Notes: a model not told the origin generated them from the sequence alone. Positions 1 to 11,987 are shown, counted from the first letter of the stretch. The stretch: 64,000 nucleotides of DNA from Allacma fusca (GCA_947179485.1 OX359245.1:22369067-22433066); one strand, 5' to 3'. A program made the numbers and translations.

Positions 1-438
1 GGAAGGAAGGCAAGCAAGCAAAGCAAAGCAACCTTTATTGTCTTTCAGTACACAGACTATAACAATCTTACATTCAGTTTTACTAACCTAATTTGCTTAA
101 TCTATGGAGGAGAGAGAGCAAGGTAACATAGAAGGAGATAATATCCCACGACGAACTGAGGGTGCACTGTAGCTATGACAGAGGCACTCCTATCCCGAAT
201 CGCTCAGTAAATCCACTCACAGTGAAGTGAGCGTTGGGTGCATGCTAACTAGCAGTACATCCCACAGAACCCAACATCTATCTCTCTCTTTCTCTCACCT
301 CCGCGACTGCAGGGGCACTGGGCTTTGGAGCCATTCCTCAACGATGGTAGTTGAGTACATTCAGTGCTGGACTACTCCTGCAGTCCTAAGAGGAAGGAAG
401 GCTGATTTTTTTGAAGGCTGAAGGCTGGAGGCATTAAA
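1..438. other. Left edge: GGAAGG/AAGCAAGC microsatellite, then nothing recognised
   Basis: The first 30 bases are GGAAGGAAGG and AAGCAAGCAAAGC repeats. A GAAGGCTGAAGGCTGGAGG tract near 400-430 resumes at 1224 beyond the hAT insertion. No exon of the Sol1-like gene was found here. Confidence 0.45.
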
Positions 439-446
439 TTAATAAG

Positions 447-1205
447 GAAAGCTGGGCGCATACCCTACATGTATGCCTACAAGTAGGCAAAATTGTAGTC
501 TATGCTCAAATTTTCAAATATTTTGTAGGCTGCTTATTTCGAGGGAAACATATATGCAATATATGTATGCTGGGAATAATCAGTACGTACCTACATAAAA
601 AAGGTAGGTACTTAAGCATGAAAATGTAGGTATGTATGTTCGAATTTTTCGTATTCCAAAGCGCTGAATAAAAGCCCCATCTAGATTTTCTTTCATGTTT
701 TTTTACTTTTGTTTACGTGCTGGAGTGCAAACGATTTCAATTCGTTTGCAGTAAGTCTATCCCCTTCCAAATAACATGCAAAGTGAAAATTTGATTCAAC
801 ATGAGAATCAGTCAATAAATTTTGTCTAAAATGTCCGTAAATACAATCTTCGAAATAAGAGCAACATACATTGATTTTTAATAAGTAGCGCACAAAACCT
901 TGTTGAAACGATATCTGAAACTTTTCGATGGTAAATTTAAAAAATGTGACTTGAACAAGCATTTTCATTGCCAACTATGTATGTATTGTTTAGTTTTAAA
1001 TTAAGATCATTGAAAATAACTTCAATTTATGCGTGCATAATTTCATTTTAGTTTTGCAGGTATGATTCAATTACGACAAAGTGGTATGTAGGTTATAGGT
1101 AGGGTCAAGTCTCGGGAGTGATTTATGTAGGCTAAAATGTAGGTTGTACGTAAGAACCTAAAAATATGTAGGATTTAAGGTATGCGAATACTTTGCCCAC
1201 CTTTG
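447..1205. mobile_element. hAT-type element, TTAATAAG target duplication
   Basis: The ends GAAAGCTGGGC and GCCCACCTTTG form imperfect inverted repeats flanked by an exact 8-bp duplication TTAATAAG (439-446 and 1206-1213). Eight-bp duplications and such ends are typical of hAT transposons. A second, 3'-truncated copy lies at 39150-39748. Both copies keep a similar - strand open stretch (HFACYLEGDRLTANELKSFA), which may be a transposase remnant. The element sits in an older GAAGGCTGAAGG-rich repeat that resumes on the other side. Confidence 0.75.
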
Positions 1206-1213
1206 TTAATAAG

Positions 1214-3206
1214 TAAAATAGGGCTGAAGGAAGGCAAAATATTTTGAAGGCTACCTTTAATAGAAGGATGAATGCGTTTTTTCAAAAAATTGCCTTCGAA
1301 GGTTTGAAGGAAGACAATTTCATTTGGACATCTCTGGTCCATATTATTTGAATCCCAAATCAGGACTTATGCCTAAAATCAAAGCAATTATTAAGCAAAT
1401 TATGCATTTTAACTATTTAGTATAATACAAGCAATATTAGATTTTTAAATTATAATTCACTGATATAATTATAACCGGTATTTACAAAGATTCGAAACTG
1501 TTGCCAATATTATGTGTACATAATTTCTACTGAAATTCGCATCTTTCACTACTTCAATATGAAAATGTTTTGCAAATGCAATCCATATAGATATATTCTA
1601 CATGATTGCGCGCATAGGACAACCCGCAATAGGGCCAATAGCAGTTTTCTGTGTCAGTCTCAAATCAGGACAGTCCTGATGAATTCAGGGCTGTTGGACA
1701 CCCTAGCTACCATTAGGGATTTCAATTATTCTAAATGCTGATATGTATAGGTACATATCGTTGACTAAATTCTAAGTACCTAAAAGATACTAAAAAGTTT
1801 GTCTTTAAGCTTTTACCAAATTGAGCTCATGGTCATTTTTTTAGCTGTACTGACTGTTTACTTGTCTTATTGCATTCAATAAAGTCTCAATATAACCGTG
1901 AAATTAGCAGAAATTGAAAGATGATACAGATTCTTAATGAATCTATTATATCCACAAGTGAGAATAATCGGATCTAACTTTGTTACTGTATACACGTTCT
2001 GCTATTTTATTCTAAAACACCATGAATTTCTCTGTAAATATTGTTTTTGGTCGAGGTAGTGGTAGCTAGCAGAGTCAACGAAAAAGTGAGTAGAGTAGAG
2101 GTAGAGTAGCGCCAGTAACTTAATAGAGTAGAATAATACTTAGCAATTCAGCTAAATATAATAGCAGTAGAGGTCCTCAACTCTATCCAAACCCGTTAGT
2201 AGAGTAGACTGTCATAGAGGCTGCAACTGTGGAAAAATACAATTGAGTAGAATAGAATAGCTCGTGGCGAAACGCTCATCACTGCCCGTGCTGGCATATA
2301 TTTTTCAGATATATTGTGTATGCAGAACCCCAGATTTTGAATCCCTCATTAATTAAACATTCAATTTTATTAGTGAAAGAGCAACATAAATTCTCCATTC
2401 ATTTTTACATCCTTTCCCATTATGTAGCAGTTTAAAGTGTTGATATTCGGTCTACTCGGTACATACTTGTCTCTGAAGAATTAAACTTTCATTTATTATG
2501 CGGTTACGATTCGCTGTGGGGGAGCATTAAGCCGACCTGCATATTCTCTGTTTTTTATGTTCAAAACGAAGGGTTTGGTAGTTACACAAATCCTGATAAT
2601 ACTTTTTACCACACTTAAGTACAATACGACTTGGACCCGGGAACGGGACCGGGAACACCGGCTGTGGGAACGGGTAAGGTTCCCCATTTTCAATTTCTGA
2701 GTACGGGAACAGGAACGGGTCCGGGTACGCATTTTTATTAAATTCATGGGAACGGATAATTATCTAAAATACTGTTCCCACCATGACGGGAACGGGTCCG
2801 GGTACAGGCACACTTAAGCGGAGTACCCATTGTGTGGGAACAGGATAGGGAAAATTATTATGTCCAAAATATTGCACCCATGCTAAACCTGAACCTGGAC
2901 CTGAACCCAAATACCCGGGTGCTACCTGAACCCGATGCGATGCACTACTTTGTCATCGGTAATTTGTTCATATACTTGTGAACGGTAGCCTCATTTTGAT
3001 CGTTTCCGAAGTTACCCGAATTTTTTAAGAAAAAGTAAATTCGTTTTTCGTCTTGCCTGACCTTCGGTTTCCAGGAGCTTATTTTTAAGCCAACTTTTTG
3101 CTTCAGTTCACCCTAGGGTGAAATACTCAATTTCCACAGGTTGAAAGTCAGCTAGTAATGTGCTGTTTTTAATATGGTGAATGTATACCGCTATTTATCT
3201 TTTTAG
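1214..3206. other. No gene seen; low-complexity and GGGAACGGG-rich tract
   Basis: No exon was recognised. The stretch 2040-2270 is rich in GTAGAG/TAGAGTAG units. The stretch 2610-2935 is an array of (A/C)CGGGAACGGG and GGGTAC variants resembling the interior of the hAT element at 44905-46614, so it is probably a decayed relative. No clear ends were found. Confidence 0.4.
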
Positions 3207-3384
3207 AATGTGATCGACTTTACCTCTCTGGAACTGATGGTGTTTACAACGGAAGTTTTGAATCGCCCGTTTTGGTTGCCGAAGAAGGACACTCTCTTCA
3301 ATGCATTTACATGTTTGTTGCGCGGCCAAATGAAAGAGTAGAGATTATATTTACTCACTTTAATGTCAGGGGTACGCCACCTGA
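3207..3384 (+). CDS. Sol1: Sol1-like exon 1: first half of CUB1
   Basis: The exon follows an acceptor ttttag and ends in ...CCTGA|gtaagt. The translation starts ECDRLYLSG and includes an S-P pair, LQCIYMF and VEIIFTHFNVRG. This is the usual first half of a CUB domain: the first disulphide Cys pair, then the hydrophobic strand ending in the acidic/hydrophobic F-x-V motif. The leading two bases complete a codon from an unseen upstream exon, so this is not the first exon of the gene. Confidence 0.82.
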
Positions 3385-3936
3385 GTAAGTTAATAAGTAT
3401 GTATATTCACTCAAATTAACTCGGTGATGTAATATTTTGCTTCAGTCTAAATATTTCACCAGTTGGCTTAGAAGTTTATATGAATGGCCTAAAATAAGTT
3501 GAATTTCAATTAGTAGTTGGAAATACGGTGTAGATAAGTATGGTTGGAATTCAGACGAGACCTGCTGATTGATCATAAATTTGCTCTACTGAATCGTTGG
3601 GACAAGATAGTCAGAAGTGTGGAATATTTTGGAAAACTGTATTTGAAATAAAACCGTATTTTGTATTTTCTCGCCTTAAAATTGGGCATGACATTTTGTA
3701 TTTCGTCATCAAAACCTTTACCGTATTTAAATAATTTACGAACGTAAGGATATTTTGCATTCGATATTTTGCTGAACTAGCCCACCCAGTAATTTAAATA
3801 CAAAATTTTGTTTCAAAATATATAGCTCCGTCAGCTGCCAAAGACATTTACAGAAAGTCTTAATTATCTTCTCAAGGGTTGAAATATTCATTTTAAAATA
3901 TTTTAAAACCTTTTTGTCACTCCATCCGCTGGTAAG

Positions 3937-4867
3937 CAGGGACGGGATATCGGAAAAATACGGATTTAAATGTGGATTCGAATAAGTTCTAATTTCGATT
4001 TCAATTTTAATAATTTTTTTGTAATACTTGAATTCCGATACGGATTCCAATATATTTGAATACTTATTGAATTTGGATTCCGATTCAAATACTTTTCGGA
4101 TATTCTTACAAAAAATGGGAATTTATTCAAAAGAACAATTTAATCGCAAAAATATAAGCGATACATAGCACAATAAGCGTTTTCAAGGCTAAATTACCAC
4201 GCAAATCATATAATATAAACTTAAGCCCAGAAAACACACGGTCAACAGAAATTTGAGTAACTATAAATGTAAGGAGTGATCCCATAAGATTTCTAAAAAA
4301 ATCGGAGTAATTTGTTAACCTGTCTAACTACTTTTCCGGTTAGTTCCTTCTAACAGTATTTGCAAATCGATTTGTTTGGTAACAAATCGTAACTAGAATG
4401 TACTTGAGAGCAAGATTTAAGAAGTTAGAAACGTGATTCACTTTATAGTCATTAATAGTCCGGTAAGACCGACACTATGCAGCTATCTCATTCTATTTGC
4501 AGGATTTTTTGCAAAAATGGGCTTCAACTCACTGCCCATTAACAACACTACTTAAATACACTTTTCATTTACCAAACGTTCGGTACTTCGCCTTTGGGTT
4601 TTATAATTACATGTGTCCGGCTTTCAAAAAATGCTTCCTATAAACTTTTTCTCGCACGTGGCAATATAAAATCCAATGAAATCGATACTTTATTGGAATC
4701 GGAATTCATGAAAAAATATTCGAATACCGATTCGAATACCCTTGTTTTTATTCTAATCCAATTTTGAATACAAATACCGTTGTGATTTTTTTTTCGATTC
4801 CAATATCGATTCGGATACCCGAACTTTTTGAATATAATTCCGATTCGAATTCGAATTCCCGTCCCTG
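3937..4867. mobile_element. hAT element copy A with transposase C-terminal remnant
   Basis: Ends CAGGGACGGG and CCCGTCCCTG are perfect inverted repeats, flanked by an exact 8-bp duplication CTGGTAAG (3929-3936 and 4868-4875). A - strand segment near 4210-4290 reads ISVDRVFSGLKFIL, matching the hAT C-terminal dimerisation motif (S-x-E-R-x-F-S). The interior is rich in GATTCGAAT-type repeats. The second copy lies in opposite orientation at 32582-33548. Confidence 0.88.
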
Positions 4868-5105
4868 CTGGTAAGTTATGCTCAAATATTGGATGGTACA
4901 TAAATTCAATTTCAGGACATGGTTTGGAGCAAACAAAATTGTATAACAAATTGCCTTTCAACCAATTTAAAGATTTGGGGAACAATCATAGACATTTATA
5001 TACATATTGTGTTTTGTATTTCAAATACAGTATTTTCAATTCGTATGTTTCAAGCAAATAGTATATTTTGGATTCGTGAAGATATTAATCTTGATGTTTG
5101 ACTAA

Positions 5106-5490
5106 TATTTTATTTGGTATTTTGATGTAATTACTCTTGGCATTTATTACTTATATTTTATTTTGTATTTTGATGTAATTACTCTTGGCATTTAATACTT
5201 ATATTTTATTTTGTATTTTGATGTAATTACTCTTGGCATTTATTACGTATATTTTATTTTGTATTTTGATGTAATTACTCTTGGCATTTATTACGTATAT
5301 TTTATTTTGTATTTTGATGTAACTACTCTTGGCATTTATTACGTATATTTTATTTTGTATTTTGATGTAACTACTCTTGGCATTTATTACTTATATTTTA
5401 TTTTGTATTTTGATGTAATTACTCTTGGCATTTATTACTTATATTTTATTTTGTATTTTGATGTAATTACTCTTGGCATTTATTTTTATA
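5106..5490. repeat. 48-bp tandem repeat, about 8 copies
   Basis: The unit reads TATTTTGATGTAATTACTCT and then TGGCATTTATTAC..TATATTTTATTTTG, repeated with few differences. Because 48 is a multiple of three, the frame stays open across the array (YFDVITLGIYYVYFIL units). I regard this as an artefact of the period: it lies in intron 1 of the Sol1-like gene and has no start or splice logic. Confidence 0.9.
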
Positions 5491-5759
5491 TTTGTTTTTG
5501 TTTTTCTGGAAATGTATTTGCATTTTATATTTTTATTTCAGCTTTTATTGAAATGGTTATAGTATGTATTTGTATTTCGTATTTCGGTCATGAAATGTAC
5601 GCATTTTCCACACGTCTTAAGTTAATATTATTGTAAGAAGGTTAATTTTAGAAATATTTGCTTGAATCACTAGGTACGGACCAAAATTAATACGTTAATA
5701 TATTGTACTTCATTTGAAAATATTTCAGACGCTGACATTTGAATAATGATTATTTCTAG

Positions 5760-5971
5760 GTGTGTTCATGAGTGGATCGATCTGTGGACGGAAGTGGAAG
5801 ATACTGATGTGTCTGATTTAATTTCCACGCCTTTTGCTGGTCGTTACTGTGGCAAAATTCCTCCTCGTAGAAGAATATCTTTGTATGGCGGTATTGCTAT
5901 TGGTTTTTATTCGGATAAAAATACTACAGAGGAAGGGATTTTTAGGGGGACCTTTTCCTTCATTACCGAAG
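5760..5971 (+). CDS. Sol1: Sol1-like exon 2: second half of CUB1
   Basis: It starts after tttctag and ends ACCGAAG|gtaact. The split codon GA|G joins exon 1 as Glu. The product reads CVHEWIDLWTEVED, then GRYCGKIPP, then IAIGFYSD and GIFRGTFSF. These are the second Cys pair, the conserved G-R-Y-C-G and the closing G-F-x-G-x-F strand of a CUB domain. The 2.4 kb intron before it holds a hAT element and a 48-bp tandem repeat. Confidence 0.85.
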
Positions 5972-7470
5972 GTAACTCTTGAATGCACTACGTGGAAGAT
6001 TTTTAACTTACAGTGGTTAAAGGTTACAAGTACATTATTTTATCTGGTCTGAACAATAGTTGTATAACTAATAACATTTCATCCGATGACAAGTGGTAAT
6101 TTTTTATACAAATCATATACAAAGCTAATATACTTGGTTTAATGTACTGTCATTAGTCGTGCATCACCATTTATCAAGGCTGGGGTATTGGATCAGAGTT
6201 GCAATTAGAATCAGTATTTCATTCATGTGTATTGGTATTCGTATCGAAATTGAAATTAGTATTTCAATTATCATGTTCTAGAAGTATTTCTATTAGAAAT
6301 GTATCACTAAAAATATCCGTTATCGGAATCAGTTGTACTTTTTTTCAAATACCTAATCTGATAAGGTCGTGAAAGTTTAAATCAACGGACAGGAAGTGGT
6401 CAGTAATAACTAGTAAAAATCATCTGTGATCAGCACTACGTGCTAAGTCACCAGGGGGCGAAGCCCCGGCGGAGTTGCAACAAGGGTTATTAACAGTAAT
6501 GTGGTGTATACAAGGAAACGTGTATTTAATTTCCCCCCGTACAGGTCACTTTTATATGTACTGGGCAAAGATGTTAACTGAGGCAAAAGAAAAAAATGGT
6601 TTATACATGTGCTTCCTTGTATGTGGTATTATATTCAGTACGCATATAGTAAATTGTGCAAAACGTTTCATATTCGATTTTAAAACACCATGCACAAATA
6701 CTTCCGACCTCTACCGGCGGATAGAACACAATTTAATGTAAACAACAAATCCTACAATAGATGGCGCAAGCTGTACTCCGCAATGTGAACACATATGTAT
6801 TACTATGAGTTTATTCGTGACCTCAATTAATTTTCTGAGGTCAAACGAATGACACGATGTCCGATCCCTAGGGTTCTTCCTGTTTGCATGATCTGTCCCT
6901 GTAAAAATTTTGAAGTGTGTAGTAGCAATGGTTCTGCAGATATCGTGCAGACAAGACAGCCTCTACAGACAGCCAGACAGGCAGACAGCCAGACAGCCAG
7001 ACCTTCGCAATAGGGATCTCGCTTCGCTTCGCCCCTAAAAACCCTGTGCGAAGCACAGGGGCAATTACTTGGGAATTGTGAGAGTATACACAAAACCGTA
7101 AATAGCAATAGATCTCGTATCATGGCATGTCGAGAAGGCTTAATATTAATAGCCCGCTTCGCTGGGCAAAGTAATCTCATATAAGACATGTGAACTATAA
7201 TTGTAAGACTAACAATTCGTTTCAAAAAGCTAGTTGGAAATTCATCATCAAAAAATTATGGTACAAAGCTCCAGCCCACTTAAGTTCTCTCCCAAACTCA
7301 ATATTTGGCTATACACGGGGAATTTAACTAATCGCTTGATCAACTTAATACCAACCAACATTGTTATTAAATCTTGCTGTTGAATCACTGTATGGTGCTT
7401 CACCCCTTAGTGGATCAAATATGATTTTTTATGTTATTATAATTTGTATATATCTCAGTTGTACCGTAAT
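5972..7470. other. Intron 2, left part: no gene; GC hairpin and GCCAGACA microsatellite
   Basis: No exon was recognised. At 6960-7000 there is a short GACAGCCA/GCCAGACA microsatellite. At 7042-7062 a perfect hairpin CCCTGTGC-GAA-GCACAGGG stands out in AT-rich DNA. The phrase GAAAGTTTAAATCAAC.GACAGG occurs near 6370 and again near 9480, which suggests two copies of one unrecognised repeat. Confidence 0.4.
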
Positions 7471-8548
7471 CAGGGTTGCTGATTTTTTTGATTTTTTTGA
7501 AAAAAATCAAAAAAATCGGATTTATTTGATTTTAATCGGATTTTTTTGATTTAAATCAATATTTTTTGATTTAAATTCAAAATTTTATCGTACGATATAA
7601 TTCCCATACAACTTTTTCGATTTTAATTTTCCTAATAATATTGTACACTGTTAGCACTAATGAAACTTGAACAATTAATAAAACCTGTTGAGAGAAAATT
7701 ACATAGGAACGTCAACTAATATGAAATAAAAAGGTGGTTAAAGGCTGATTCCAAATATCAACACATTACCAGCTGTCTCATTTAGATCTTTTTTGCAATA
7801 TATAAATACGCACATTATGAACATTATATATATATAAATATATAGAATTATATAAAATGTGTAGTGTGTACATATATAGCTTTTCGGGACAGGATGGTAG
7901 GGTATGTCGGGACCAAAAAATTATTTGTAAATCGAGAATATTAAGTTTAAACAAGTGTGAGTCCGTTCGGTAGTATAGCATTTAAAAAATGCTAAATTCC
8001 TACAGTCAAATATTACCACTTTAAATAATACTCTTTTAGAAAGATTGGGTGTTGGGATGTTTTTGTAGAGACTGAGTTTCTGCTAGGGACGAGACATATC
8101 AGGACATAAGTATTGCCCCGTGTTATTTCGGGACGGGATCGGAATACATAATTATTTTTGTGACTGGATTTCGAAACGAAACGGAATCTTCTGTGGGACA
8201 CAATAATTGTCCCCAGCAGAAGCTCTAGTAATATAATTACAATATTTTAAAACACTCATATCCAAATTTTATGGGACCGTGACAGCTTGACAGATATTTA
8301 ATATGCAACGCATTCAAATTATCCTGAAAATTATCAAAGTCCAAAATGGTCTCATGCCCGAAATTCATAAAAACACAAAAATGCACGTTTTACAACGTTT
8401 CGAGACGTAAAATTACAAGTTACCTAAACTTAAAAGTTGAATAGTTAATTGTGATTTAAATCAATGATTTATTTGAAAAAAATCAAGTGATTTAAATCTT
8501 GATTTAAATCAAGATTAAAATCAACGTGATTTAAATCAAGCCACCCTG
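7471..8548. mobile_element. hAT-type element with GATTTAAATC-rich ends
   Basis: The left end CAGGGTTGCTGATTT and right end AAATCAAGCCACCCTG are imperfect inverted repeats. They are flanked by 8-bp duplications ACCGTAAT / ACCGTGAT with one mismatch. The subterminal regions consist of repeated TTTGATTTAAATC units, common in insect hAT MITEs. No transposase is readable. Confidence 0.82.
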
Positions 8549-8557
8549 ACCGTGATA

Positions 8558-8738
8558 CAGTCAAACCTCTTTATAGTCACATCGCAGGGGACCGTATAAA
8601 AAAGTTGACTATAGAGAACGTTGACTACTGAGTATTCAATTAGTTAACATTGTAGTACACTGGAGAATAGCAGGGGTCAAATTATTTTGTGACTATAGCG
8701 TTGCTTATAGCGGTAGTGAGTATAAAGAGGTTTGACTG
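8558..8738. mobile_element. 181-bp mariner/pogo-like MITE, TA duplication
   Basis: Perfect inverted ends CAGTCAAACCTCTTTATA are flanked by TA on both sides. Such ends with TA duplications are typical of Tc1/mariner-pogo MITEs. The element inserted within 10 bp of the neighbouring hAT element's target duplication. Confidence 0.85.
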
Positions 8739-8906
8739 TACCAAGTTCAGTCATTAAAATTCTCCTCTCCTCAAATTCGTCAGTGCTTTAACCGAACGTA
8801 GTTTTCCTCACTACCAGACTTAATTTAATCCAAAGTTGATGACTTATGTCTAATGTTTATAATAATTATGATTAGCGCTTTTAAGTGATAATCTAAAATT
8901 GCGTAA

Positions 8907-9260
8907 GGCGGCATGCATAAATTATATAACGCTAATTTGCCACATTTTTGACAACCTCTGACCCCGAGTAACGCATACGTACCGCTGTCATCTAACCCCC
9001 ACTATCATTCATAACGCAATGATAATTAATTTATGCATAACTTAAATAATTAGTACTAAAATTATGTCGCAAATTACTCTTGTCTTGTAGAAATTGCAGT
9101 CCTTTGGTTTTTCCTTGGAGAAACTCGCATCACGTGGTCGATTTCTGGTGGTGACGTTAAATTTAACGTTCTGCGTATACGGAACGTCAATTGCGCAAAC
9201 TCTCTATTAAGAAAACCCACCACCGATCGACTAAACGTTACATAATTTATGCATGCCGCC
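8907..9260. mobile_element. PIF/Harbinger-like MITE, copy 1 (TAA duplication)
   Basis: The inverted ends GGCGGCATGCATAAATTAT and ATAATTTATGCATGCCGCC are flanked by TAA (8904-8906, 9261-9263). A 3-bp TWA duplication with GG-starting ends is the PIF/Harbinger signature. The subterminal TATAACG/CGTTACATAA pair extends the repeat. The second copy is at 60049-60597. No coding capacity. Confidence 0.82.
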
Positions 9261-9263
9261 TAA

Positions 9264-9410
9264 TATTGCGAGCTTCTGGCAAGCAGTTGGTATATGCCGA
9301 GAAGCACAGCGAGCTGAAAAAGCTCTCCTCTGCGACAACGTTTCAGCCCGCTGTGCTTCCCGGCTCGCTGTATATACCACCGACTTGCTTGGCTTTATAG
9401 TGAAATGATA
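9264..9410. repeat. Imperfect long hairpin
   Basis: GCAAGCAGTTGGTATATGCC and AGAAGCACAGCGAGCTGAAA are mirrored by TTTCAGCCCGCTGTGCTTCC and GTATATACCACCGACTTGC. The arms are about 55 bp around a 25-bp loop. It could be a small foldback element; no target duplication was identified. Confidence 0.6.
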
Positions 9411-9499
9411 TAGTACTAAGCATCTGGCTATGTAGTGAAATGAGCCGCGGAGGTTTGAATTGTAAAGCCAAAGCCGCGAAAGTTTAAATCAACAGACAG

Positions 9500-9892
9500 G
9501 TCTAGTCTAGTCTAGACTAGACCAATAATAATAAGGATTATTATTATTGATTACCACTTCCACCATTATAAATGGTCCGTTATTGATCTGGTCCGGTCCC
9601 AGATTTATATGGTCTCGTCCGGTCTGATCCAACACTTGGACCAATCAGATACAATTGGTCCAGCTCCGGACTAAACCAGACCAGACCGCAGGACCATGGT
9701 CCTTAAAGTACGGAAAACCAAAATTTATGAGTTAACGAAATCCCATGGCGCAAATTTAAAATAACATTTCTGGTGATAAAACCAGAATTTCACTGGATAA
9801 AATGTGATTGTTTAATTGCTCTCAATGATTTTCTGGAGCATGGTCCGGATCATAGTCTTTTGTCTGGTCCACCAGACCATTGGCATCACTAC
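9500..9892. repeat. GGTCCGGTC-rich dispersed repeat
   Basis: The stretch begins with a TCTAGTCTAGTCTAGACTAGA palindrome-like tract and contains many GGTCC/GGACC units. It ends CCAGACCATTGGCATCACTA, which recurs as CCAGACCATTGGCACCCCTA at 40052-40071. It is probably a non-autonomous hAT; no clean duplication was found. Confidence 0.5.
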
Positions 9893-10073
9893 TTTCTAGA
9901 GCTGGTTGTAGTGCTTTGTTTTGCTGGTGTCTTTGTAGGAGATCGGGAACTGACTAATTTGGGATTGGAAGCTAGGTAGACTTCATGAAATAGCTGGAGC
10001 AAAGGAACTTCGTTTTCCATCATCGGTCACTCACTATTGGTCCGCAAATTTGTATGTGAGCAATTATTCAGCT

Positions 10074-10877
10074 TAGTACTCGGAACAGTTCAGTTCAAAA
10101 CCGAACAATTTCGATTCGGTTCAGTTCAGTTCAGTTTGATTCATTATAAATAGAGTTCAGTTCAGCTGTTGAACTGAACTGAACAGTTCGATTCAGTATT
10201 TGAATCGAACTGAACCATATAATGCACACTGCAGTTCAAACGGTTTGCAAACGGGGCTCCTGGCTGGAAACGCCGCACTAGCGTACATCCTTATCTTCCA
10301 TAATATCTTCCATATCTTTAATAATTCCATAGGACATTGCTGTTGCCGGACCAAGCTAGGGCTAAAGAACGCACGTATCTAAAATTTCAACAACTACCTA
10401 AAATTTTGGTTTGATTAAGGATCTAAAAAAATTAAAATGTATGTACTGAATTCGCCCAAAGCTGTAATGTTAAAAGGAAGCAATGGATTACTAAAAAAGT
10501 TGATTCTGAAATAGGGCCATTCAGAGTAAATTACGATCCTCAAGAACATCATTTGTACATTCTCCAGTGTACTGATTGCTATGGTGAATGCGATTATGAA
10601 TAGGTTAAAAGGAAGAAGAAATCCGTTTTTTCTGGGATTGACTTGGATGACTAAATTCGGAGCTCTATATGGGTGTACATCCGCAATTATTATTGTTTAC
10701 CAAACATTGCGACTGAATTGTTTGATTCAGCGATTCAGTTCAGTTCATCGGGTAAAACTGAACTGAACTGAACTGTTTTTGCTTGAACTGAACCGAAACC
10801 GAATAATCGTTTCAGTTCACTGCTCAAATTGAACTGAACTGCAAATTTTGAATCGAACTGAACTGTTCCGAGTACTA
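10074..10877. mobile_element. Foldback/hAT-like element with CAGTTCAGTTC arrays
   Basis: The ends TAGTACTCGGAACAGTTCAG and CTGAACTGTTCCGAGTACTA are perfect inverted repeats of at least 20 bp. Both subterminal regions are arrays of GTTCAGTTCA / TGAACTGAAC. The TACTCGGAA start resembles that of the hAT element at 44905. No target duplication was evident. A related half-element starting AAGTGCTCGGACC lies near 61330-61500. Confidence 0.75.
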
Positions 10878-11481
10878 ACGTTGATTATAAGGAGTAGAGG
10901 TAGCCGGACGTGTTCCAGTTTGCATTTATAGAGGCTCGCATCTTACACTTGCCATGTTGCCATTGCAAGTAGAGATTTTTCGTGTAATTTGTTTTCGAAA
11001 TGGTCCGTTGTCTTTCTTCAACGAAGATGCCTCTTCCTTTCCCTAAATCAAAGAATAACTGCTCATTTAAATTTTTTGTTTATTGAGTTGCGTTATATAA
11101 TTAGTTTTACTTTCCCAGTAGTTCTATTGGTTCTATTTTTAGAATACGATTTAAAATAGTAGCACATTCTTTCACCAGCGACATATGTGCATACAGAACT
11201 TTACAAGGATTACAAAAATGTTTCTTCGATGTAAAAGGGATTGCTTAATACACCTCTTCCGCGCAGTTTGAATTACCATATATGATTTACCATGCAACCA
11301 TACCCCCTTGTCGTCATTACATCCATCAAATCCTCACAAATATTATTTATTGTACCAAATATGGTAGTCCACAATAACTCGTATTTGCCAGTTAACAAGC
11401 CACTTTAATAATTACACAATAGTTCTGGTTTCGGGGTTATTATTATGGAAATACTTGTAATTATTATTGTACTTATTTCAG
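10878..11481. other. Intron 2, right part: nothing recognised
   Basis: AT-rich single-copy-looking sequence with a pyrimidine-rich stretch before the exon 3 acceptor. I see no repeat ends or coding similarity. Confidence 0.5.
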
Positions 11482-11689
11482 ATCGTTTCGTAGTTGGGAC
11501 ACCGGTTCCGCGAACTATTTGTAGCTACACAATTTTATCAAATGTTAAGCGTCAGGGTGATCTCATATCTCCGACCTATCCAGGAGTTTATCCAAAAGAC
11601 CTGTCATGCATGTACAAATTTATTGGAAAACCATCGCAGCGGATTCGCCTAGAGTTTCGAGACTTTGATTTATTTTTTGGAGGCGCACA
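11482..11689 (+). CDS. Sol1: Sol1-like exon 3: linker and first half of CUB2
   Basis: The acceptor is acttatttcag and the exon ends GGCGCACA|gtaaat. The product begins DRFVVGTPVPRTICSYTI, then GDLISPTYPGVYPKDLSCMY and RLEFRDFDLFFGGA. The S-P-x-Y-P-x-x-Y-P-x-x-x-x-C motif is classic for CUB domains. The final CA joins the next exon to make His, giving GGAHCPFD, the expected second-Cys-pair context. Confidence 0.9.
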
Positions 11690-11778
11690 GTAAATCAGCT
11701 TTCTAACATAACTTTATTCTAATGCAATAATAATTAACTTTGAATTAAATTTTTAATCCTATGATTTTTTTAAACAAG

Positions 11779-11987
11779 TTGTCCTTTCGATGATGTCAAA
11801 ATTTACGACGGCATGGAAACCACAGCACCCCTTATTGGCACGTATTGTGGTCAGCAGAGAAATCTAGTTGTATATTCTAGTGAACATGTCATGTTAGTTA
11901 CTTTCACAACTTTAGAAAGGATTACGGAAGCCCAAAACCGTGGATTTTCGGCCGTTTGGGAGTTTTCGGAAAGTTTTGTTAAATTAG
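11779..11987 (+). CDS. Sol1: Sol1-like exon 4: second half of CUB2
   Basis: An 89-bp intron precedes it (acceptor aaacaag) and the donor is TTAG|gtaagt. The translation CPFDDVKIYDG, IGTYCGQQ, LVTFTTLE and RGFSAVWEF is a textbook CUB second half: D-x-V-x-I-Y-D-G, then T-Y-C-G, then G-F-x-A-x-W. The motif set supports a folded, selected domain, so the exon is not a remnant. Confidence 0.92.

Noticed and set aside
4638-4985. 115-residue - strand frame rich in I-R-I-R and N-R
   Set aside because: It lies in the GATTCGAAT repeat of a hAT element; composition-driven and not shared as a frame with copy B.
5211-5636. 141-residue open frame with YFDVITLGIYYVYFIL repeats
   Set aside because: It is a translation of a 48-bp tandem repeat inside intron 1; length multiple of three keeps it open. 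No start context, splice sites or family.
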